Shown one piece after another: positions 42,107-51,673 of a stretch of DNA of 64,000 nucleotides (its first letter is position 1; every line of letters begins with the position of its first letter). The DNA comes from ZC4RG17 sp035304485. GTDB taxonomy: Bacteria > Actinomycetota > Acidimicrobiia > Spongiisociales > ZC4RG35. Where the stretch lies: assembly GCA_035304485.1 (NCBI GenBank), contig DATGPZ010000082.1, forward strand, positions 13,185-77,184, in the 5' to 3' direction. Under the pieces are notes generated by a model. That model did not search any database. It saw only the letters and a list, made by a program, of their open reading frames with translations, and was not told the origin of the DNA. The position numbers were made by a program, and so were the translations under genes.

Positions 42107-42133
42107 TCCGACTTCCGACTTCCGTCTTCCGAC
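42107..42133. repeat. AGTCGGA-type heptamers after the stop of the unknown gene at 42134
   Basis: Read on the complement strand, the TAA stop (42134-42136) is followed at once by AGTCGGA, AGACGGA, AGTCGGA and AGTCGGA. This is the third array of this unit in the window and the second edge of the duplicated intergenic region. Confidence 0.85.
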
Positions 42134-43108
42134 TTATTCGGCGTCTTGGGCGGAGACGGCCCAGGCGATGCCTTCGCTCGGGGATTCGATCGCAACTCGC
42201 AACCACCATCCGATCTCGGGGCTGCCGTCGTGCCACAGGTACCAGCCGAGATCGTGGACGGCGTCACCGAGCCGATCCGGATCCGGCGGCCATTCCTCCC
42301 CGCCCAACTCGGTTGCCAGCCACCAAGCCGAGAAGCGTCCGGCGGCTCCTCCCCGGCGGCGTCCATGTGCCCCGCCGGAGGCTGCCGCCCAGGCGATCCA
42401 GGCCAGGGCTGTAGCCGGATCCACCCGCCTCAATGCGGCCCTTCGCAGCCCAAGTGCAGCCACCGCCCGCGACGCGTCACCCTCCACGCATGTCGCCACG
42501 GAGCGTCCGTTGGACGAGTCGACCCAGTGTTCCGTGACCGCCTGCAGCGCCCGGATTCCGTCGGGGTCGTCGACGGGGGGACCGGGCTCGGGCAGCTCCT
42601 CGAAACTCCACTCCGGGAAGGGCGGGGTGGGCTCCTCCACTCGATCCGAGTGATAGATCGGAAATGTATATCGGGACTCCCAGTCGAGGAGCCGGAGGGG
42701 CAACTCCATGATCATCGAGTCGACGGATGCTCCCTCCAGGTCTTCGCCTCTCACCACCCTCTCATGAGCCACGAAGGCGCGTTCGGGGCCATCTTCCAGA
42801 TGGGCGTCCAAATCGTCCCACGTGAGTCTGCCGGCGACCACCTCTGGCAGTGGCCCGAGGGTGAAGCGGGTGGGCCCCTCGGTGACGGCCGGCCCGGCCG
42901 ACTCCGGCGGACCGTCCAGCGCCAGGCGGTAGCGGATGTACTCGGGGATCGCCCAGAGTTGCTTGCCGCGCTCTACCGCTTCCTCACACAGCAGGCGAAC
43001 GGTGCGCATCGTCTGCCAATCCCGTCCCTGGACGAGGCCGTCCACGATCCTGACCAACTCGTCGGTGTCAGAACCCTCGATGGCTCTCCGGATCCTCTCG
43101 TCGGTCAT
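42134..43108 (-). CDS. Protein of unknown function, 324 aa
   Basis: Not recognised. A soluble, acidic protein without signal peptide or long hydrophobic segment. The N-terminal ~100 residues look helical (RRAIEGSDTDELVRIVDGLV, then TMRTVRLLCEEAVERGKQLW). The middle is Pro-rich (EPTPPFPEWSFEELPEPGPP). The C-terminal half is Ala- and Trp-rich (ALAWIAWAAASGGAHGRRRG, then GWYLWHDGSPEIGWWLRVAI). Its start overlaps the sulfurtransferase stop by 4 bp, making it the third gene of DUF2905-sulfurtransferase-unknown on the complement strand. Continuous codon use and coupling support coding. Confidence 0.8.
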   Translation of the reverse strand: MTDERIRRAIEGSDTDELVRIVDGLVQGRDWQTMRTVRLLCEEAVERGKQLWAIPEYIRYRLALDGPPESAGPAVTEGPTRFTLGPLPEVVAGRLTWDDLDAHLEDGPERAFVAHERVVRGEDLEGASVDSMIMELPLRLLDWESRYTFPIYHSDRVEEPTPPFPEWSFEELPEPGPPVDDPDGIRALQAVTEHWVDSSNGRSVATCVEGDASRAVAALGLRRAALRRVDPATALAWIAWAAASGGAHGRRRGGAAGRFSAWWLATELGGEEWPPDPDRLGDAVHDLGWYLWHDGSPEIGWWLRVAIESPSEGIAWAVSAQDAE

Positions 43109-43929
43109 CGCGGGTCGGGGCCTGTGACCACGGGGAGCTCGGTGCGCGACCAGTCGGAGAACGAGCCCGGGTAGAGCCGAGGTCGTGGAAGCCCGGCGAT
43201 CTCCATGGCGAGGGCGACATGGCAGGCCGTCACGCCGCTTCCACAGGAGACGATCACCGGCCGACGGTCCGCTCCCAAGGCGGAGAGCTGGTCCCGGAGT
43301 GTGGGTGCGGCCTTGAATCGCCCGTTGACGTCGAGGCTCTCCTCCCAGGGGTAGTTCACTGCGCCCGGAATATGACCTGCCTTGGGGTCGACGGGTTCGG
43401 TTTCGCCTCGATAGCGGTCGGGTGATCGAGCGTCCAGGAGGAGGTGGCTCCTCTCGTGTCTCACGAGCTCACGGTCCACTACGCCGGTGAAACCACGGGA
43501 CGGCGCGGGATAGTGGGCGGGAATCGGTGCCTGCTCTCCCGATTCGACGCGGAAGCCGGCGTCGACCCATGCGTTCCATCCGCCGTCCAGGACCGCGACG
43601 TGGCCACGGTGGCCGATCGCCTCGAGCATCCACCAGAGGCGAGCCGCCACCCCGCCGCCGGTGTCGTCGTATACGACGACGTCGTCCCCTGGACGCAGAC
43701 CGAACCCACCGAGTGTGGAGGCGAAATCGGCTGGGTCGGGGAGGGGATGACGTCCCGGCCCGGTGCCTGTGAGATCACGTTCCACGTCCACGAACAAGGC
43801 ACCTGGGATGTGTGCCTCCAGATAGCGCTTACGACCCGCCTCCGGATCGGTCAGGTCCCAACGGAGGTCGAACAGCGCTACTCGACCGAGACTCTCGAGA
43901 AGCCGTGGGGCGTCGATCAGCGGACTCAC
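43105..43929 (-). CDS. sseA: Sulfurtransferase (rhodanese family, MST type)
   Basis: Transfers sulfane sulfur from thiosulfate or 3-mercaptopyruvate to a thiol acceptor. Two rhodanese domains in 274 aa: an inactive N-terminal one (ALFDLRWDLTDPEAGRKRYL) and an active C-terminal one with the catalytic cysteine in VSCGSGVTAC. The loop CGSGVTA is the form usual in 3-mercaptopyruvate sulfurtransferases. Overlaps its neighbours by 4 bp on each side. Confidence 0.92.
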   Translation of the reverse strand: MSPLIDAPRLLESLGRVALFDLRWDLTDPEAGRKRYLEAHIPGALFVDVERDLTGTGPGRHPLPDPADFASTLGGFGLRPGDDVVVYDDTGGGVAARLWWMLEAIGHRGHVAVLDGGWNAWVDAGFRVESGEQAPIPAHYPAPSRGFTGVVDRELVRHERSHLLLDARSPDRYRGETEPVDPKAGHIPGAVNYPWEESLDVNGRFKAAPTLRDQLSALGADRRPVIVSCGSGVTACHVALAMEIAGLPRPRLYPGSFSDWSRTELPVVTGPDPR

Positions 43930-44150
43930 GACCCTCCCTTGCGGAACACGAGGTTGAGAATGATCGAGATCACGATCGACACGATGATCATCGATGTGAT
44001 CGGGAAGTAGAAAGAGGTGCGCTCGCCCTCGTGGCGGATGTCACCGGGCAGATTCCCGAACCACGAGAGCAGCCACGGAGCGAATCGCAGGATGGCTCCG
44101 AGGGCCACGACCGCGGCACCGATCCACATGAGGAGGGTTCCAGTTCTCAC
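43926..44150 (-). CDS. DUF2905 membrane protein
   Basis: A 74-aa protein with two hydrophobic helices (LLMWIGAAVVALGAILRF and a C-terminal IIVSIVISIILNLVF) around the conserved LPGDIRHEGERTSFYFPIT segment that defines DUF2905. Function unknown in the family. First gene of a three-gene unit, coupled to the sulfurtransferase gene by ATGA. Confidence 0.9.
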   Translation of the reverse strand: MRTGTLLMWIGAAVVALGAILRFAPWLLSWFGNLPGDIRHEGERTSFYFPITSMIIVSIVISIILNLVFRKGGS

Positions 44151-44215
44151 GTCGACCTCGACCCGTCGAGACTCTCCATGCCCGGGATGGTAGAGAGGGG
44201 CTGGGCCCTCCTACA

Positions 44216-45061
44216 GTGAGCGGGGTGAAGCTCCATCTCATCGACGGCACCTTCGAACTGTTTCGGGCGTTCTACGGGCGCAAGGACACCCGGCTTTCCC
44301 CCGACGGCATGGACGTGAACGCCACCCACGGGGTCCTGACCACCGCCATGAACCTGCTCCAGGAGCCGGGAGTCACCCACCTGGCAGCTGCCTTCGACAC
44401 CATCATCGAATCTTTCCGAAACGACCTGTTCGCCGGCTACAAAACGGGCGAGGGCGTCGATCCGGCGCTCTTGGCCCAGTTTCCGCTTGCCGAGGAGGTG
44501 CTTGACGCCGCCGGGGTGACCGTGTGGGGAATGGTCGAATACGAGGCCGATGATGCCATCGCCACCGCCGCCGCTCGTTGGGTCGACGAGGTCGATCAGG
44601 TCGTCATCTGCTCGCCCGACAAGGACCTCATGCAATGTGTCGTGTCCGATCGGATCGTGGTGTGGGACCGGATGCGGGATCGGTGGTTCGACGAGGCCGC
44701 CGTCGAGGAGAAGTTCGGGGTTCCGCCCGCTTCGATCCCCGACTACCTCGCACTCGTCGGCGACACCGCCGACGGGGTTCCAGGGCTGCCCGGGTGGGGT
44801 GCAAAGTCCACGGCCGCGGTACTCAGGCGCTGGGGTTCGATCGAGGAAATACCAGACGATCCGTCCGACTGGGAGGTGACCGTGCGGGGGGCCGAGAAGC
44901 TAGCCGCGGTCTTGGCAGAAAACCGGGAAGCCGCGCTCCTGTTCAAAGACCTGACCACCCTGAGACGCGACGTCCCCCTCGAGGAGTCTCTAGACGATCT
45001 GGAATGGCGAGGGGCAAGCGAGCCCGCGTTCTCCCAGATCTGTGAGCGTCTCGGATTCTGA
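44216..45061 (+). CDS. 5'-3' exonuclease (flap endonuclease-like, PolA N-domain type)
   Basis: Stand-alone relative of the DNA polymerase I 5' nuclease, about 281 aa. Metal-binding acidic residues are seen in LHLIDGTFELFRAFYG, EYEADDAIATAA, ICSPDKDLMQCV and LVGDTADGVPGLPGWGAKSTAAVL, the last being the helix-3-turn DNA-binding region. These are the expected catalytic and H3TH motifs, so it should cut flaps or RNA primers. Start GTG 44216; GTG 44225 is an alternative. Followed 9 bp later by the Mut7-C gene. Confidence 0.9.
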   Translation: MSGVKLHLIDGTFELFRAFYGRKDTRLSPDGMDVNATHGVLTTAMNLLQEPGVTHLAAAFDTIIESFRNDLFAGYKTGEGVDPALLAQFPLAEEVLDAAGVTVWGMVEYEADDAIATAAARWVDEVDQVVICSPDKDLMQCVVSDRIVVWDRMRDRWFDEAAVEEKFGVPPASIPDYLALVGDTADGVPGLPGWGAKSTAAVLRRWGSIEEIPDDPSDWEVTVRGAEKLAAVLAENREAALLFKDLTTLRRDVPLEESLDDLEWRGASEPAFSQICERLGF

Positions 45062-45070
45062 GGTTCAACG

Positions 45071-45799
45071 GTGGGGGAGGTAGCACTTCGTTTCTATGCC
45101 GAGCTCAACGATCTCGTCCCGCGCCCTCGCCTGACCCGGTCCTTCGTCGGCTCACCGAGCGTGAAGGATCTCATCGAGGCTGCCGGAGTTCCCCACACCG
45201 AGGTCGACCTCGTATTGGTCGACGGTCAGCCGGTCTCGTTCGACCACCGAGTGACGGATGGGGCGAGGATCGCGGTGTTCCCGGTCTTCGAGACCTTCGA
45301 TATAGCCACGGTCACCAAGGTGCGGCCCCGACCGCTCCGATCGATCCGGTTCGTCGCCGACGGTCACCTTGGAAAACTGGCCCGCTATCTCCGGCTGCTG
45401 GGCTTCGACACCGACTACTCGGCGCAACGGGACGACGCCGAACTGGTCGCGATTTCCGTGGGGGAGAGTCGCATTCTCCTGACACGGGACAGGGAGCTCC
45501 TGAAGCACGGTTCCCTCACCCACGGGCTGCTCGTCCGAGCAACCGATCCGGACGAGCAGCTGGTGGAGATCGTCGCCCGGTTGGACCTGAGGCGGGCCAT
45601 GCGACCCTTCTGCCGATGCATGTCCTGCAACGGCGAGATCGCCACTGCAGCCCGAGACGATGTCGCCGATCTGCTTCCGCCGGCGGTGCGGGCCGTGCAG
45701 GACGAGTTTCGTCGCTGTTCGAGATGTGGCCGGATCTATTGGCGCGGGTCGCACGCTCGCAGGCTGGAAGAGCTGGTGGAACGGGTCCGCGAGCCCTGA
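45071..45799 (+). CDS. Mut7-C RNase-domain protein with N-terminal ubiquitin-like domain
   Basis: A 242-aa protein. Residues 1-78 match the Mut7-C-associated ubiquitin/ThiS-like domain (ALRFYAELNDLVP, DLVLVDGQPVSFDHRVTDGA). Residues ~90-238 are the Mut7-C domain, a PIN-like fold with acidic residues (RFVADGHLGKLARYLRLLGF, LLTRDRELL). It ends in a zinc ribbon of CRCMSCNGEI and CSRCGRIYWRGSH. RNA cleavage is predicted for the family but little tested. GTG 45071 start. Coupled closely to the exonuclease gene upstream. Confidence 0.9.
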   Translation: MGEVALRFYAELNDLVPRPRLTRSFVGSPSVKDLIEAAGVPHTEVDLVLVDGQPVSFDHRVTDGARIAVFPVFETFDIATVTKVRPRPLRSIRFVADGHLGKLARYLRLLGFDTDYSAQRDDAELVAISVGESRILLTRDRELLKHGSLTHGLLVRATDPDEQLVEIVARLDLRRAMRPFCRCMSCNGEIATAARDDVADLLPPAVRAVQDEFRRCSRCGRIYWRGSHARRLEELVERVREP

Positions 45800-45831
45800 A
45801 GATCAGCGCCTGCGACCGGTTCCGGTATGGG

Positions 45832-47259
45832 TCAGAGCCACCTTCGGATCGCAGACGAGGCCGCCAGGTGTCCGCTCATGCCGTGGGTTCCGCCTCCCGG
45901 TGGGGTGGAAGACGAGCACAGGAAGACCCGATCCAGGGGCGTGGTGTATGGATCGAGCCGGTAGGCGGGGCGGAAGACGAGTTGGCGGACGGTGTGGGCG
46001 CCCCCGGTGATGTCGCCTCCGATCAGGTTCGGATTGGCCGCCTCCAGGTCTGCTGGAGTGTGGACCCGCCGGCCGGCGACGACGTCTGGAAAGCCCGGGG
46101 CCATCTCGGTGATCAGCGCTTCGATGCGGTGCACGAAGTCCGTGGTGGAGCCGTTGGGTACATGGGCGTAGGCCCACAGCGTGTGGTGGCGTCCGTCCGT
46201 GCGGGACGAGTCGAAGATGCTCGGCTGGCACACCAAGGTGAAGGGGCGGGCGGCTTCGCGGCCGCTCCATGTGGCGGATTCGGCGGCGGCGATGGCAGTG
46301 GCCGATCCTCCCAGGTGGATCGTCCCTGCCCGGGCCAGGTCGGGGTTCGACCATGGGACCGGCTCCGTGAGGGCGTAGTCGACCTTGAAGGCGCCAGGAC
46401 TGGGCCGGAACCGCCGGTAGCGACGCAAGAAGGTCTCGGGCACGCGTCCTTCGAGCAGTCGCGCCAGGGAGGGCGGTGACACGTCGGCCAGTACGATCCG
46501 CGACCGAGGTAGTTCAGCCAGATCTTCGATGCGGCGTCCGGTTTCGATCTTTCCACCCAAGTCCTCGAGGTAGCGCGCCATGGCGTTGGCCAGCGCTTGG
46601 GAACCTCCCCGGACGAACGGCCACCCATACCGGTGCCCCGTGGCCGTGAGGGTGAGGGCGAAGGCGGTGGTGAACGGACGGGTGAGGGGAAGGAAGGCAT
46701 GGGCGGCGCAACCCGCCAGGAGGGCGGCGGCCTTCTCGGTCTTCATGCGGGCCGCGGTGGTCGTCATCGGAAGCATCGCTCTCAGCCCGAACCGGACCAG
46801 GTCGACGGGGTGGCGCGGCCACGACAGGATCGGTCCCAGGACGTTTTCTTCGAGGTGCTCCCACCTCTCCACCACCGTTCCCACCAGGCTGCGGTATCGG
46901 TCGGCGTCAGGGCCGAGTCCGTCGGCGGTCGCGTCGACCGAACGATGCAGCAGGCCGGCTTCTGACGGCGAGACGGGATGTGCGAGCAGGACTTCGGGAT
47001 GGACCCACTCCACGCCGTACTCCTCCAAGGGAAGCGACCGCATGAAAGGGGACCCCGCGCCGAGCGTGTGGATCGTCGAGCACAGATCGTGGGTCAGGCC
47101 CGGTAGCGTCAGCTCCGCACTGTGGAGCCCGCCGCCGATCGTGTCGGCCGCTTCGACGATCAGCACCGAGCCACCCTCGCGGGCGATGGTGATGGCGGCG
47201 GCGAGGCCGTTGGGGCCGGAGCCGATGACCACCGCATCCAGTTCGGTTCCGACGCTCAT
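45832..47259 (-). CDS. FAD-dependent oxidoreductase, phytoene desaturase-like
   Basis: A 475-aa flavoprotein of the CrtI/amine oxidase-like superfamily. The dinucleotide-binding motif AVVIGSGPNGLAAAITIARE lies at the N-terminus, and the C-terminal FAD-closing motif is GGGTHGMSGHLAAS. ATG at the complement of 47257-47259 is chosen because it overlaps the preceding zinc-ribbon stop (ATGA). No carotenoid genes are near, so a desaturase role is not supported; many actinobacterial members are of unknown substrate. Third gene of nhaA-zinc ribbon-oxidoreductase. Confidence 0.88.
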   Translation of the reverse strand: MSVGTELDAVVIGSGPNGLAAAITIAREGGSVLIVEAADTIGGGLHSAELTLPGLTHDLCSTIHTLGAGSPFMRSLPLEEYGVEWVHPEVLLAHPVSPSEAGLLHRSVDATADGLGPDADRYRSLVGTVVERWEHLEENVLGPILSWPRHPVDLVRFGLRAMLPMTTTAARMKTEKAAALLAGCAAHAFLPLTRPFTTAFALTLTATGHRYGWPFVRGGSQALANAMARYLEDLGGKIETGRRIEDLAELPRSRIVLADVSPPSLARLLEGRVPETFLRRYRRFRPSPGAFKVDYALTEPVPWSNPDLARAGTIHLGGSATAIAAAESATWSGREAARPFTLVCQPSIFDSSRTDGRHHTLWAYAHVPNGSTTDFVHRIEALITEMAPGFPDVVAGRRVHTPADLEAANPNLIGGDITGGAHTVRQLVFRPAYRLDPYTTPLDRVFLCSSSTPPGGGTHGMSGHLAASSAIRRWL

Positions 47260-47417
47260 TCCTCCGGCTCCCACACGATGTCCCAGCGATCGTTGCAATC
47301 CGAGCAGCGATACGACAGCACCGTCCCCGGCTCGAGAGGCTCGTCTTCGGGAAGGAACGTGATCAGATGACAGACCCCGCCACAGTCGACACAAGTGATG
47401 GTGTCGGGGGAGTTCAC
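47256..47417 (-). CDS. Small zinc-ribbon protein, 53 aa
   Basis: An unmarked small gene between nhaA and the FAD oxidoreductase. GTG (complement of 47415-47417) overlaps the nhaA stop as GTGA, and its TGA overlaps the next ATG as ATGA. Two CxxC pairs, TCVDCGG and YRCSDCNDRW, sit about 30 residues apart, enough to hold one zinc ion. No hydrophobic segment. Function unknown; it could be a small regulator or a partner of the flavoprotein. Confidence 0.7.
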   Translation of the reverse strand: MNSPDTITCVDCGGVCHLITFLPEDEPLEPGTVLSYRCSDCNDRWDIVWEPEE

Positions 47418-48796
47418 GAGGAAAGGGCGGCGGACTCTGCGTCGGTCTCCGGAACGGAGTTCTCAGTCGACAAGAGAACCACGGCGCCGAGGATGGCGGC
47501 GATGATGGATCCGGCGAAGATTCCGACCTTGGCGATGTCGCCCAGGCGAGGATCGTCGAACGCCAGAGCTGTCACGAACAAAGCGACGGTGAAGCCGATT
47601 CCCGCCACCAAGCCCAAGCCGATGATGTGAGGCCAGCGTGTCCCGACTGGCATCCTTCCGATGCGAAGACGAACGGCCAGCCAGGTGAACAGCGTGATGC
47701 CGATCGGCTTTCCGAAGAGGAGGCCCAATCCCACCCCGAGCGATACCGGATGGGTGATGAGGTCGGCGACGTCGGTGCCTGCGAAGGAGACTCCTGCATT
47801 GGCCAGAGCGAATAGCGGAATGACGACGAACGATGACCAGGGCAGCATCTTGTGCTCCAAGCGGGCGAGGGGCGAAACGGACTCGCGCGAGATCTCGGTG
47901 AGCAGCATGGCCTCGTGGTCGGCGTGCTCACGATCTTCGACCGTGTCTCCCAACGGGTACATGTCGAGGATCTGTCGGGCCCTGCGGTCGAGCTCTTCGG
48001 GTGAATACAAGGGGCGAGCTGGAGTGAGCAAGCCCAAGGCGACGCCAGCCAGTGTGGCATGGACTCCAGACTCGAGCAGGGCGAACCAGATGGCTATCGC
48101 CACCGGCCAGTAGAAGGCCAGGGAGCGGACTCCGACCCTCTGGGCGAGGGTGACCACACCCAGACCGGCCACGGCCCCGATGAGCCAAACGAAGCTCAGA
48201 TCGGAGGTGTAGAAGATGGCGATTACGAGGATCGCCCCGACGTCATCGGCGATCGCCAGGGCGAGGATGAACAGCTTCCCCGCCGCGGGAACCCTCCTGC
48301 CGAGCAGGGACAGCACACCGACCGCGAAGGCGATATCGGTGGCCATCGGGATCCCCCAACCACTTCCGGCACCGGGAGTTCCGCTCGCCAAGGCCACATA
48401 GATCGATGCGGGCACGACCATGCCGCCGAGAGCAGCCATCACAGGAAGAGCTGCCACCTTCGGGTCCCGCAGTTCACCCAGCACCAACTCCCGCTTGATC
48501 TCCAGGCCGACGACGAAGAAGAAGATCGCCATCAAGCCATCGTTGACCATGTGACCGAAGGACTCCTCCAGATGGATGGGCCCGAACTGAAACTCGACGA
48601 TCAGCTCTTCGAACAGGTGGAAGTAGCTGTCCGCGTAGGACGAGTTGGCCCATACCAGGGCCACCGCCGCTGCCACCAGGAGCACTATGCCTGAGCCGGC
48701 CTCGATCTGGGTGAAGCGTTTGAACGGCTGAACGAAGACCCGCGGGACGAACCGGTTCGAGTTCGCCCAGGTCGAGTGACGCTGGTCGAAGGTCAT
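47414..48796 (-). CDS. nhaA: Na+/H+ antiporter NhaA
   Basis: Electrogenic 2H+/Na+ antiporter of the inner membrane. The 460-aa protein has about twelve helices. The ion-binding aspartates are in LALAIADDVGAILVIAIFYT, and the early helix GLEIKRELVLGELRD is characteristic. Longer than E. coli NhaA (388 aa) mainly by a charged insert near residues 270-300 (REHADHEAMLLTEISRESVS) and an N-terminal tail. It lies 15 bp after fba, so it may share that transcript. Together with Mrp it gives two separate Na+ exit routes. Confidence 0.95.
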   Translation of the reverse strand: MTFDQRHSTWANSNRFVPRVFVQPFKRFTQIEAGSGIVLLVAAAVALVWANSSYADSYFHLFEELIVEFQFGPIHLEESFGHMVNDGLMAIFFFVVGLEIKRELVLGELRDPKVAALPVMAALGGMVVPASIYVALASGTPGAGSGWGIPMATDIAFAVGVLSLLGRRVPAAGKLFILALAIADDVGAILVIAIFYTSDLSFVWLIGAVAGLGVVTLAQRVGVRSLAFYWPVAIAIWFALLESGVHATLAGVALGLLTPARPLYSPEELDRRARQILDMYPLGDTVEDREHADHEAMLLTEISRESVSPLARLEHKMLPWSSFVVIPLFALANAGVSFAGTDVADLITHPVSLGVGLGLLFGKPIGITLFTWLAVRLRIGRMPVGTRWPHIIGLGLVAGIGFTVALFVTALAFDDPRLGDIAKVGIFAGSIIAAILGAVVLLSTENSVPETDAESAALSS

Positions 48797-48811
48797 GGCG
48801 GGGACACGTTA

Positions 48812-49840
<1,029 letters not shown>

Positions 49841-49940
49841 AGTCCCTCCTTGGCTCGGTTTTCTGGACGCTAGCGCCTCGTGGGGCCCTGACGTTTTCCG
49901 ACTCGCTGTCCGAACCGTTGGGGCATATGGTCGCCTCAAA

Positions 49941-50372
49941 ATGGCCCAGTCGATCACAGCTTCGAAGCCCGTGGTGAAGCCCCGCTCGCGGGTGGTGCGG
50001 GGAATCTACTTCTGTCTCGGCCTCTTCTGCCTGGCCATGACCTATTTGAGTTGGCTGCCCGGGATCCCCACGTTCGATTTCGTGATTCTGGCCGCCTTCT
50101 TCTTCGCCCGATCGTCCGACCGGTTCCACGACTGGCTCATCAACCACCGGGTGTTCGGGAAGATGATCGCCGCCTATCGGGGCGCGGGTCTCACCCGGCG
50201 CGTCAAGACCGTGGCTGCGATCGGAATCGTGCTCTCCCTCTCCTTCTCGGGGATCTTCCTCGTGGACAACACCGTGGTGAGGGTGATCCTGGTTCTGGTG
50301 GGCCTGTATGCCCTGTGGTTCGTGTTCAGCCGGCCCACCCGAGAACCGGACGAAGGCGACCAGCCCATCTGA
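49941..50372 (+). CDS. DUF454 (YbaN-like) membrane protein
   Basis: A 143-aa membrane protein with about four hydrophobic segments. Family motifs are RGIYFCLGLFCLAMTYLSWL, LPGIPTFDFVILAAFFFARS (both split helices), and DRFHDWLINHRVFGKMI, the last being the conserved polar loop of the YbaN family. No known function. ATG 49941 is preferred over in-frame upstream codons that run into the divergent fba promoter. Confidence 0.9.
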   Translation: MAQSITASKPVVKPRSRVVRGIYFCLGLFCLAMTYLSWLPGIPTFDFVILAAFFFARSSDRFHDWLINHRVFGKMIAAYRGAGLTRRVKTVAAIGIVLSLSFSGIFLVDNTVVRVILVLVGLYALWFVFSRPTREPDEGDQPI

Positions 50373-50470
50373 GGTCGAAACGGCCTGACTCCCTCGGCGA
50401 GGGACCTGTTCCAGCATCGACCGGCCGCCGATGAAGCTGCCGGCCTCGGTCGGCTCTAGCGTGTCCCAGG

Positions 50471-51667
50471 ATGTTTCGCCGGATCGGATTGGGGACCGTG
50501 CTCGCGACGACGATGACGTCGTCGACTTTCGCTCCCGTCATCTTCGCCGTCCTGGCTACTCCGCTCCGAGAAGAGTTCGGCGCCGCTCGCTGGCAGATCG
50601 GCGCCCTGGTGACCGTCGTCACGGCGGTAGGCGCCGTCCTTTCGCCGATGGCGGGAAGCTTCGCCGACCGCTTCGCCCCCAGCCAGTCGACCGCACTCAC
50701 CATCAGCGTGGCGGGGATCAGCTACCTGGCGATCAGCCTCGCTCCGAGTTATCTGTGGGTGGCGGCGGCATCGCTGTTGTCCGGCGTCGCCCAAGCGATG
50801 GGAAACCCCTCGACCAACCGGCTCATCATGACCCAGGCGCCGGTCGGCCGTCGGGGATTGCTCACCGGTGTGAAGCAATCGGGCGTACAGGCGGGAAACG
50901 TGATGGGCGGGCTCCTGCTACCGCTGGGGGCGGCCAGCGTCCTGGGCTGGCGCGGGACGGTGGCGATGGTGGTGGTGCTTCCGCTCCTGGGATTGACACT
51001 TCTCGGGCTCCTGATTCGAGGAAGCGAGAAGCCGGGCCGCTCCGAGCCGGCGCCCGCGTCTCGTAGCTCGTCGGTCGTCCTGCGCTTGGCCCTCTACGGT
51101 GCGACCATCGGGGCCACGAACGGAGCTCTCACCACCTACGTGCCTTCGTACTCGCAGGAAACGTTCGGCTTCGACACGACGACGGGCGGGTTGCTCTTCG
51201 CAGTGTGTGGCATCGTCGCATTCGTGACTCGGCTATCTGCCGGACATCTGTCGGAGCGATTCTTCGGACACCATCGCACGCTGATGGGCATGGCGATGCT
51301 CACGGCGCTGGCGGGTGTGCTCCTGGCTTCCGCCCCCAGCGGAGCTTGGCTCTGGCCGGCGGCGGTGTGCGTAGGACTCGGGCCCATGGCATGGAACGTG
51401 GTCGGCAACCTGGCGGTGATGGAGCTCTCACCGAAGGGTGGCGCTGGACGCGGATCCGGGGTGATGATGGCCGGCTTCCTGGGAGGAACCGCCCTCGGCG
51501 CTCCTCTCCTGGGAGGCTCGGCGGACCTCCTCGGGACCTATCGGCCGGGTTGGCTCGGGGTCGCGGCCCTGGGTTTGATCGCGATCTGGATCGCGAAGGG
51601 TGTGGTTGGTCCGAGTGCGTCGGGAGATCAGGGCGGGCCGCACGGGCAGCCCGATCACCTACCCTGA
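50471..51667 (+). CDS. MFS transporter
   Basis: A 398-aa major facilitator protein with twelve hydrophobic helices. Loop motifs include GSFADRFAPSQS (between helices 2 and 3), LLTGVKQSGVQAGNVMGGLL (helix 5 region) and RLSAGHLSERFFGHHR (between helices 8 and 9). The pattern is close to CynX/OxlT-like exchangers, but the substrate cannot be read. The nucS gene starts 7 bp after its stop. Confidence 0.88.
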   Translation: MFRRIGLGTVLATTMTSSTFAPVIFAVLATPLREEFGAARWQIGALVTVVTAVGAVLSPMAGSFADRFAPSQSTALTISVAGISYLAISLAPSYLWVAAASLLSGVAQAMGNPSTNRLIMTQAPVGRRGLLTGVKQSGVQAGNVMGGLLLPLGAASVLGWRGTVAMVVVLPLLGLTLLGLLIRGSEKPGRSEPAPASRSSSVVLRLALYGATIGATNGALTTYVPSYSQETFGFDTTTGGLLFAVCGIVAFVTRLSAGHLSERFFGHHRTLMGMAMLTALAGVLLASAPSGAWLWPAAVCVGLGPMAWNVVGNLAVMELSPKGGAGRGSGVMMAGFLGGTALGAPLLGGSADLLGTYRPGWLGVAALGLIAIWIAKGVVGPSASGDQGGPHGQPDHLP

Positions 51668-51673
51668 CCGATC

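Noticed and set aside
41668..42366. A 232-codon complement-strand frame with a 58-residue internal repeat
   Set aside because: It only translates the 174-bp tandem duplication (174 is 58 codons), overlaps the end of the real gene at 42134 in another frame, and shows no preference for silent differences between copies.
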